DNA of 6,905 bases. It comes from Alphaproteobacteria bacterium (lineage in GTDB: Bacteria > Pseudomonadota > Alphaproteobacteria > Micropepsales > Micropepsaceae). The notes under the pieces are model-generated. The model ran no database searches. It was given only the letters and a program-made list of their open reading frames with translations, and was not told the origin of the DNA. Below are positions 1-4,632 of the stretch, in pieces (positions within the stretch are counted from its first letter, which is position 1; the number at the start of each line of letters is the position of its first letter). The position numbers were made by a program, and so were the translations under genes. The stretch covers positions 1-6,905 of the forward strand of contig JAFKFF010000318.1 of NCBI GenBank assembly GCA_017307315.1, in the 5' to 3' direction.

Positions 1-1464
1 ACCTGCTCGGTGACCTGCAAGAATGTATGGACGTCGCGCGAGGGTGTCGAATATGCCTGGTTCAACAATGTAGAGACCAAACCAGGCGTCGGTTACCCCA
101 AGGAGTGGGAGAACCAGAAGCGCTGGAACGGCGGCTGGTTGCGGAAGAAGAATGGCAAACTTCAACCCCGCATGGGCGCCAAGTGGCGAATCCTGGCCAA
201 CATCTTCGCCAATCCCGATCTGCCGGAGATTGACGACTATTACGAGCCCTTTACGTTCGACTATCAGCATCTGCATACCGCGCCGGATTCGAGGGTCATG
301 CCGACCGCTCGTCCGCGTTCACTGGTAAGCGGCCAGCGCATGGAGAAGATTGAAGGTGGCCCCAACTGGGAGGAGATCCTGGGCGGCGAGTTCTCCAAGC
401 GATCCAGAGACGTGAATTTCGAAGGCGTTCAAAAGGAAATCTATGGCCAGTTCGAAAATACCTTCATGATGTATCTGCCGCGGCTTTGCGAACATTGCCT
501 CAACCCGGCTTGCGTATCGGTTTGCCCGTCCGGAGCCATCTACAAGCGCGAGGAGGACGGTATCGTTCTGATCGACCAGGACAAGTGCCGCGGATGGCGC
601 ATGTGCGTTTCCGGATGTCCCTACAAGAAGGTCTATTACAATTGGCAATCCGGCAAGTCTGAGAAATGCATACTTTGCTATCCGCGGCTTGAGGTCGGGC
701 AGCCAACGGTTTGCTCGGAAACTTGTGTCGGTCGGATACGCTATCTGGGCGTCGTACTCTATGACGCGGACCGCATCGCCGAAGCAGCGGCGGCACCAAG
801 CGAAGCAGATCTGTACGAAGCCCAGCTTTCGATTTTCCTCGATCCTGCCGATCCCGAGGTTCAGGCGCAGGCCGCCGCCGACGGCGTCGCGCCGGCCTGG
901 ATCGAAGCTGCCAAGAAATCACCGATCTGGAAAATGGCGATGGATTGGCGAGTGGCGTTTCCGTTGCATCCCGAATACCGCACTTTGCCGATGGTCTGGT
1001 ATGTCCCCCCGCTTTCGCCAATTCAGTCGGCGGCTGAGAAGGGGCAAATCGACCTTGAAGGTGACATGCCTGACGTCCGTTCGCTGCGTATTCCTCTGAA
1101 ATATCTGGCCAACATGTTGACGGCGGGCAAGGAAGAACCGGTGGCGCTGGCGCTGGAACGCATGATGGCGATGCGCAGCTATATGCGCGCCAAGACGGTC
1201 GACGGCGTGATCGACGAGGCCGTGGCCGCGAGGGTAGGCCTCAAGCCAGCGGAAATCGAAGACATGTATCGGGTTATGGCGATCGCCAATTACGAGGATC
1301 GTTTCGTCATCCCGACTTCGCATCGCGAAGGCAATGAGGACGCGCTCGATCTGCGAGGCGGCTGCGGCTTCACCTTCGGCAATGGCTGTTCCGACGGCTC
1401 CACAAAGACAAACATCTTCAATGTTACAAAAAAGCACAGAGTGCCGAACCCGGCGGAGGGATAG
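1..1464 (+). CDS. narH: Respiratory nitrate reductase beta subunit NarH (5' partial)
   Basis: NarH is the cytoplasmic iron-sulfur subunit of the NarGHI nitrate reductase. It passes electrons from the hemes of NarI to the molybdenum subunit NarG. The frame is open from base 1. The first residue (T, in TCSVTCKNVW) aligns with about residue 21 of E. coli NarH, recalled from memory, so roughly 20 codons, including the first two cluster cysteines, lie upstream. The GTG at 10-12 encodes an internal valine, not a start. The 487 residues present plus about 20 give the usual family length. Cluster motifs are intact: CSVTC at the edge, CEHCLNPAC...CP from 487, CRGWRMC from 586, and CILCYPR...CSETC after that. 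The tryptophan at 595-597, in place of a cysteine, is the known hallmark of the 3Fe-4S cluster site in NarH. The C-terminal CGFTFGNGC is also typical. It ends two bases before narJ. Identity is certain. Confidence 0.98.
   Translation, partial: TCSVTCKNVWTSREGVEYAWFNNVETKPGVGYPKEWENQKRWNGGWLRKKNGKLQPRMGAKWRILANIFANPDLPEIDDYYEPFTFDYQHLHTAPDSRVMPTARPRSLVSGQRMEKIEGGPNWEEILGGEFSKRSRDVNFEGVQKEIYGQFENTFMMYLPRLCEHCLNPACVSVCPSGAIYKREEDGIVLIDQDKCRGWRMCVSGCPYKKVYYNWQSGKSEKCILCYPRLEVGQPTVCSETCVGRIRYLGVVLYDADRIAEAAAAPSEADLYEAQLSIFLDPADPEVQAQAAADGVAPAWIEAAKKSPIWKMAMDWRVAFPLHPEYRTLPMVWYVPPLSPIQSAAEKGQIDLEGDMPDVRSLRIPLKYLANMLTAGKEEPVALALERMMAMRSYMRAKTVDGVIDEAVAARVGLKPAEIEDMYRVMAIANYEDRFVIPTSHREGNEDALDLRGGCGFTFGNGCSDGSTKTNIFNVTKKHRVPNPAEG
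1455..1460 (+). promoter_or_regulatory. Ribosome binding site of narJ
   Basis: GGAGGG lies within the last codons of narH, six bases before the GTG at 1467. It supports GTG as the narJ start; translation from there gives an N-terminus and length normal for NarJ. Confidence 0.75.
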
Positions 1465-1466
1465 CC

Positions 1467-2183
1467 GTGATTGCGACCTACAAAATTTTAAGCGCGCTTC
1501 TGTCCTATCCGACTGTCGAACTCCAACGGGCGGAGCAGGAGCTCATTCGAACGCTGAATAGCGAGCGACTGCTGCGGACAGGCTCGGCAACGGGGATAGT
1601 GGCTCTGGTTCGGGAGATAGCGGGAGCCGATCTGTTGGAAGCCCAGTCACGCTATGTCGATCTGTTCGACCGCACGCGGGCGCTATCCCTGCACTTATTC
1701 GAGCATGTGCATGGGGAATCTCGGGATAGAGGCCAGGCGATGGTTTCGCTGCTTGAGCGATATCAGCATGCCGGGCTGGATGTCGCGACAAAGGAGTTGC
1801 CTGATTACATTCCGTTATTCCTCGAATTTCTATCGACGCAGGAAGAGACGGAGGCGCGCGACAATTTGGCGGAATGCGCACATATAGTCGCAGCGCTCGG
1901 GGAACGGTTGCGTCAACGGGGGAGCAGCTACGCTGCAGTATTCGAAGCCCTCACGGAATTGTCCCGGGTTGCGCCGAATGGCGAAGCATTGACGGAGCTG
2001 CGGAAAGAGAAAATCGAAGAACCGCACGATTTTGCAGCTCTGGATCGTATATGGGAAGAGGCCGAGGTCCGCTTCGGGCCTGCGGACGCGGGGGTCGGCG
2101 GCTGCCCACGCGCCCACGATATTCTGCAGCGCATGAATGTTGCGCCGCCGGCGCAAGCTTCGTCCCGGGAGGCCGGACTATGA
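1467..2183 (+). CDS. narJ: Nitrate reductase assembly chaperone NarJ
   Basis: NarJ is a cytoplasmic chaperone of the TorD/DmsD-like family. It binds apo-NarG, allows insertion of the molybdenum cofactor and an Fe-S cluster, and controls attachment of NarGH to NarI. It is not part of the final enzyme. The 238-residue product matches the usual length of about 236. It carries the family signature around residues 63-92 (YVDLFDRTRALSLHLFEHVHG, then ESRDRGQAM) and the conserved ELPDYIPLFLEFL at 109-121. The start is GTG at 1467, directly after the narH stop and preceded by GGAGGG; no ATG gives a better fit. The C-terminal tail after about residue 215 is Pro/Ala-rich and probably variable. The stop overlaps the narI start as ATGA, so narI translation is probably coupled. 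Identity is clear from the motifs and from its place between narH and narI. Confidence 0.96.
   Translation: MIATYKILSALLSYPTVELQRAEQELIRTLNSERLLRTGSATGIVALVREIAGADLLEAQSRYVDLFDRTRALSLHLFEHVHGESRDRGQAMVSLLERYQHAGLDVATKELPDYIPLFLEFLSTQEETEARDNLAECAHIVAALGERLRQRGSSYAAVFEALTELSRVAPNGEALTELRKEKIEEPHDFAALDRIWEEAEVRFGPADAGVGGCPRAHDILQRMNVAPPAQASSREAGL
2167..2172 (+). promoter_or_regulatory. Ribosome binding site of narI
   Basis: GGGAGG lies inside the end of narJ, seven bases before the ATG at 2180. It fixes the narI start at the ATGA overlap rather than at any upstream in-frame codon. Confidence 0.75.
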
Positions 2184-2878
2184 GCCAGGCAGTCAACAGC
2201 GCTCTTTTCGGAATTTATCCCTATATCTGCCTGTCCGTTTTTCTGATCGGCAGTTTGATCCGCTTCGATCGGGAACAATACACTTGGCGTAGCCAGTCGA
2301 GCCAGTTGCTGCGCCGCCGCCAGCTGGTTTGGGGCAGCAACTTGTTTCATGCGGGAATCCTCGTGATTCTCTTTGGGCACACCGGCGGACTTCTGACGCC
2401 GGTGGCAGTGTTCGATACGCTGGGGATTTCCCATGAGGCCAAGCAATTGACCGCCATCGTTGTCGGTGGCGTGGCGGGCATCATGTGTCTTGCGGGCCTT
2501 CTGCTTCTTTTGCATCGGCGACTGTCGGATCCGCGTATCCGGAGGAACTCCTCGCTCGCCGATATCATGGTGCTGCTTCTCCTTCTCATCCAGCTATTGC
2601 TGGGCCTTGGCTCGATCTTCGTGTCGCTCAATCACCTGGACGGCGGCGAAATGATCGCATTGATGAACTGGGCGCAGCATATCGTTACGTTCCGTCCCGG
2701 CGCAGCGGACTTTGTGGCCGGCGTATCACCGATCTTCAAGATCCATCTGGTGCTGGGAATGACGCTGTTCTTGATATTCCCATTTACGCGGCTGGTACAT
2801 ATTTGGAGCGCTCCGATCTGGTATCTTGGCCGGCGCGGATACCAGATCGTGCGAACCAAGAACCTGAGGAAGATCTAG
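2180..2878 (+). CDS. narI: Respiratory nitrate reductase gamma subunit NarI (cytochrome b)
   Basis: NarI is the inner-membrane diheme cytochrome b that anchors NarGH, oxidises quinol on the periplasmic side and feeds electrons to NarH. The 232-residue product is close to the E. coli length (about 225). Five membrane segments are visible at roughly residues 10-28, 50-71, 90-111, 127-149 and 184-207. The expected heme ligands are all present: H57 and H67 in the second segment, H189 and H207 in the fifth, within the conserved HLVLGMTLFLIFPFTRLVHIWS. K88 (in EAKQ) appears to match the lysine linked to quinol binding in E. coli NarI. The frame is open further upstream, but that stretch is the shadow of narJ. 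The ATG at 2180 gives the conserved N-terminus (IYPYICLSVFLIGS) and has a good ribosome binding site. The last codons contain a perfect 12-bp inverted repeat, listed separately. The enzyme looks intact. Confidence 0.97.
   Translation: MSQAVNSALFGIYPYICLSVFLIGSLIRFDREQYTWRSQSSQLLRRRQLVWGSNLFHAGILVILFGHTGGLLTPVAVFDTLGISHEAKQLTAIVVGGVAGIMCLAGLLLLLHRRLSDPRIRRNSSLADIMVLLLLLIQLLLGLGSIFVSLNHLDGGEMIALMNWAQHIVTFRPGAADFVAGVSPIFKIHLVLGMTLFLIFPFTRLVHIWSAPIWYLGRRGYQIVRTKNLRKI
2814..2849. repeat. Perfect 12-bp inverted repeat (stem-loop) at the 3' end of narI
   Basis: CGATCTGGTATC at 2814-2825 is the exact reverse complement of GATACCAGATCG at 2838-2849, with a 12-base GC-rich loop; a U-G pair could lengthen the stem by one in RNA. 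It lies in narI codons for the cytoplasmic C-terminus, 29 bases before the narI stop codon ends. No T-run follows, so it is not a standard intrinsic terminator. It might act in RNA processing, transcript stability or partial attenuation between narI and the isomerase gene. The structure is seen directly; any role is inference. Confidence 0.7.
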
Positions 2879-2881
2879 GCC

Positions 2882-3685
2882 ATGTCGGCGCGCGCTCCCA
2901 TAAAGATCAACGGTGTTCTCCTGCCGCCACATGTCATCGCCGCGGAAGCGCAGCATCATCCGTCGCAGACACCCGCGGCCGCGTTCCAGGCCGCCACCCG
3001 AGCCCTCATTGTTCGGGCGGTGCTGCTTGAGGAGGCTGACCGCGCGGCAATCGCTGCCGAGCCACAATTTGTTGCCCCCGGCAAACGTGAGCTGGATGAT
3101 GAAGCTCGCATTCGCGCGCTTACGCAGGCACGCGTGCCGATAGTCGAGCCGGATAGAAGTGCATGCTTGGCCGAATATGAGGCGGATCCATCGCGCTTTC
3201 GCAGTCCGGACCTATACGAAGCCTCGCATATCCTGTTTCTTGCCCATCCCCACGATGCCCAGGCCTATGCGGAAGCAGTGGCGCGCTCTCAGGCCATAAT
3301 TGCGGAACTGTCCGACGCTCCGGCCCGTTTCGAAGCGATCGCGCGGGAGCAATCCCAATGCGATTCCCGCGCAAATGGCGGTCGCTTGGGGCAAATCGCC
3401 CAAGGCACGACCGTGCCCGAATTCGAGAAAGTCCTCCAAGGGCTGGAAGAAGGTCAGATCGCTCCGGTCCCCGTCAAGTCGCGGTTCGGTGCTCATGTAC
3501 TCAGACTTGATGCCCGCGCGCGGGGCGATATTCTTCCCTTCGAGTATGTGTGCGAGCAAATTGCGAGCTATCTCGCCGAGAAACAATGGCGCCGCGATGT
3601 CGCGATCTATATCGAGCAACTCGTTGAGCGAGCGGATATAGAAGGTATCGACATGCTTGCTCGGAAGAAGGGGCGTGCGGCATGA
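2882..3685 (+). CDS. Parvulin-type (PpiC/NifM-like) peptidyl-prolyl cis-trans isomerase of the nar operon
   Basis: The 267-residue protein has an N-terminal helical part (about 1-105) and a parvulin rotamase domain (about 111-212). Its core motifs are visible: SHILF with H116, a phenylalanine at 150, GGRLG at 166-170, PEF at 179-181, and FGAHVLRLD at 202-210 with H205. H116 and H205 match the two active-site histidines typical of parvulins. A helical tail follows. No signal peptide or membrane segment is seen, so it should be cytoplasmic, unlike SurA or PrsA. PpiC-type isomerases downstream of narGHJI are known, for example in Pseudomonas aeruginosa, and the layout resembles NifM, which helps mature nitrogenase iron protein. 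A role in folding NarG or NarH is therefore plausible but inferred. It starts three bases after narI, with GAGGAAG at 2866-2872 as ribosome binding site, and overlaps the next gene by ATGA. Family assignment is firm; the substrate is unknown. Confidence 0.9.
   Translation: MSARAPIKINGVLLPPHVIAAEAQHHPSQTPAAAFQAATRALIVRAVLLEEADRAAIAAEPQFVAPGKRELDDEARIRALTQARVPIVEPDRSACLAEYEADPSRFRSPDLYEASHILFLAHPHDAQAYAEAVARSQAIIAELSDAPARFEAIAREQSQCDSRANGGRLGQIAQGTTVPEFEKVLQGLEEGQIAPVPVKSRFGAHVLRLDARARGDILPFEYVCEQIASYLAEKQWRRDVAIYIEQLVERADIEGIDMLARKKGRAA
3667..3673 (+). promoter_or_regulatory. Ribosome binding site of the 95-residue ORF
   Basis: GAAGGGG lies eight bases before the ATG at 3682, inside the end of the isomerase gene. 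It is one of the main reasons to treat the small downstream ORF as a real gene. Confidence 0.6.
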
Positions 3686-3969
3686 CGACTCTGGGCGAAA
3701 TTCTGACTCAGTTGTCCGACCGCTCGGAGATATATCAAATCCTGGCTGAATCCGATGACATGCGGGCGATTTCGAAGTTGCGCCAGATAGTCGACGAAAC
3801 AGGCGATGATCCGTGTGATATTGCACTTCGTGCAGTCCAAAGTTTTTCAGGGAAGGCCGATGACGAGGCGTGGACCAAACTGATCGGTTGCGTTCAGAAT
3901 GCGCCGTCGCCCGCCAGCGCCTGCCTGGGTGAGATGATCGCATGGTCGATGGGGAAACGGTCAATCTGA
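3682..3969 (+). CDS. Small acidic hypothetical protein between isomerase and mobA
   Basis: I do not recognise this 95-residue protein. Its start overlaps the isomerase stop as ATGA and is preceded by GAAGGGG at good spacing. Its 3' end overlaps mobA by 28 bases. This tight packing in a six-gene run is the best evidence that it is translated. The sequence is acidic (15 Asp/Glu against 9 Lys/Arg), with predicted helices at about 4-22, 26-39 and 45-54. Its three cysteines, C45, C70 and C81, are far apart and form no obvious cluster motif. No signal peptide or membrane segment is visible. Genes on both sides serve enzyme maturation and cofactor synthesis, so a small cytoplasmic accessory factor for nitrate reductase assembly is a reasonable guess, no more. 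It could instead be a regulator or a remnant. Confidence is moderate that it is a gene and low for any role. Confidence 0.72.
   Translation: MTTLGEILTQLSDRSEIYQILAESDDMRAISKLRQIVDETGDDPCDIALRAVQSFSGKADDEAWTKLIGCVQNAPSPASACLGEMIAWSMGKRSI
3927..3933 (+). promoter_or_regulatory. Ribosome binding site of mobA
   Basis: GGGTGAG lies eight bases before the ATG at 3942, inside the preceding ORF. No other in-frame ATG, GTG or TTG occurs before the conserved nucleotide-binding loop, so this decides the mobA start despite the 28-base overlap. Confidence 0.55.
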
Positions 3970-4577
3970 CGGACCGAGAGGCGGTTCTTGGTGTCATCTT
4001 CGCGGGCGGCGCATCGCGCCGCTATGGCAGCGACAAGGCCATGGCAATTCTGGGCGACCGGCCTTTGCTGAGATGGGTGACAGACAGGGTCCGGCCTCAA
4101 GTCGGAAAGCTCGCTATCAGCGGACCGGCGCGTGATGGCTTCTTGCTTCCATCCATTCCAGACGCGGTGAAAGATGCTGGTCCTCTGTCTGCCTTGTGTT
4201 CAGCTCTCGCATGGGCGGAGCGGGAGGGCGCTCCGTTCGTGGTTACGTTTTCTTGTGATTCCCCATTTGTTCCCTTCAATATCGTTGGAAGGATGCAGTT
4301 GGCGCTGACGGATCATGATTGCGTCGTGGCGCGTCACGCAGAATCGCTTCATCCGACCTGCGCCTTTTGGAGAACGTCTATCCGTGGCGAGGTTGAAACC
4401 GCTTTCAGTGCGGGCGTGCGGAGCCTCCACGGCGCTGTTATTCGCGTAAACTCCACATCGATGGACTTTTCCGGCGAACGGGAGGGGCCATGTGGCGACC
4501 CGTTCTTCAATATCAACTCTCCCGGGGATATGCTCGTGGCCCAGGCATGGCTCGAAGAAAGGCGCCGGGCCAGTTGA
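3942..4577 (+). CDS. mobA: Molybdenum cofactor guanylyltransferase MobA
   Basis: MobA transfers GMP from GTP to molybdopterin-bound molybdenum. This gives the guanine dinucleotide cofactor that, as bis-MGD, occupies NarG. It acts in the cytoplasm. The 211-residue product is slightly longer than E. coli MobA (about 194). Family motifs appear in order: the GTP-binding loop [13 protein letters not shown] at 21-33 with K32; DAGPL at 78-82; CDSPF at 105-109 with D106, a likely magnesium ligand; HPTCAFW at 137-143; and [10 protein letters not shown] at 188-197. Two small departures are a Tyr where Met is common in the loop, and Ser-Ala after GPL where Ala-Gly is usual. Neither removes a known catalytic residue. 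The start at 3942 overlaps the upstream gene by 28 bases. Placement at the end of a nar operon links cofactor supply to the apoenzyme. Related nucleotidyltransferases such as MocA are less likely given the motif set and context. Confidence 0.92.
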   Translation: MVDGETVNLTDREAVLGVIFAGGASRRYGSDKAMAILGDRPLLRWVTDRVRPQVGKLAISGPARDGFLLPSIPDAVKDAGPLSALCSALAWAEREGAPFVVTFSCDSPFVPFNIVGRMQLALTDHDCVVARHAESLHPTCAFWRTSIRGEVETAFSAGVRSLHGAVIRVNSTSMDFSGEREGPCGDPFFNINSPGDMLVAQAWLEERRRAS

Positions 4578-4632
4578 GATCGAACAAGCATCGTTGCTGT
4601 TCCGTGAACGATTTCCTGCCCAGGAGCCGGTC
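4578..4632. other. Gap between mobA and the ATPase gene with an imperfect hairpin
   Basis: This 55-base gap is the only real intergenic space in the window. GAACA (4582-4586) and GCA (4588-4590) pair with TGC (4595-4597) and TGTTC (4598-4602), with one bulged A and a TCGT loop. A competing 6-bp stem pairs ATCGTT (4590-4595) with AACGAT (4607-4612). No T-run follows, so a standard intrinsic terminator is not supported. I also see no convincing -35/-10 pair and no CueR-like operator. It may be an operator, a weak RNA structure or chance. Confidence 0.4.
4622..4626 (+). promoter_or_regulatory. Ribosome binding site of the ATPase gene
   Basis: AGGAG lies six bases before the ATG at 4633. The ATPase frame stays open back to a stop at 4447-4449, so this site is what selects the start. 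Confidence 0.7.

Noticed and set aside
10..12. GTG as the start of narH
   Set aside because: The frame is open from base 1 and the preceding residues (TCS) continue the conserved cluster motif CSVTC, so the GTG is an internal valine and the gene is cut by the window edge.
500..1021. Minus-strand open frame of 173 codons opposite narH
   Set aside because: It is an Arg/Pro-rich shadow of the highly conserved NarH sequence with no start context.
1874..2179. Upstream extension of narI by about 100 codons
   Set aside because: This stretch overlaps narJ in another frame, is arginine/serine-rich with no family similarity, and the ATG at 2180 gives the conserved NarI N-terminus and length.
3513..3524. 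Perfect 12-base palindrome CCCGCGCGCGGG in the isomerase gene
   Set aside because: It is a run of Ala-Arg codons of low complexity; there is no spacer for a hairpin loop and no regulatory context.
3212..3997. Long minus-strand open frame of 261 codons opposite the isomerase and small ORF
   Set aside because: It spans three plus-strand reading frames, is Arg/Ser/Pro-rich, matches no family and is typical of antisense frames in GC-rich coding DNA.
4006..4022. GC hairpin near the start of mobA (7-bp stem, 3-base loop)
   Set aside because: It coincides with codons for the conserved Gly/Ala/Arg nucleotide-binding loop, which are GC-rich by necessity, so chance explains it.
4578..4632. Rho-independent terminator after mobA
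   Set aside because: The stems are imperfect, AT-containing and not followed by a T-run.
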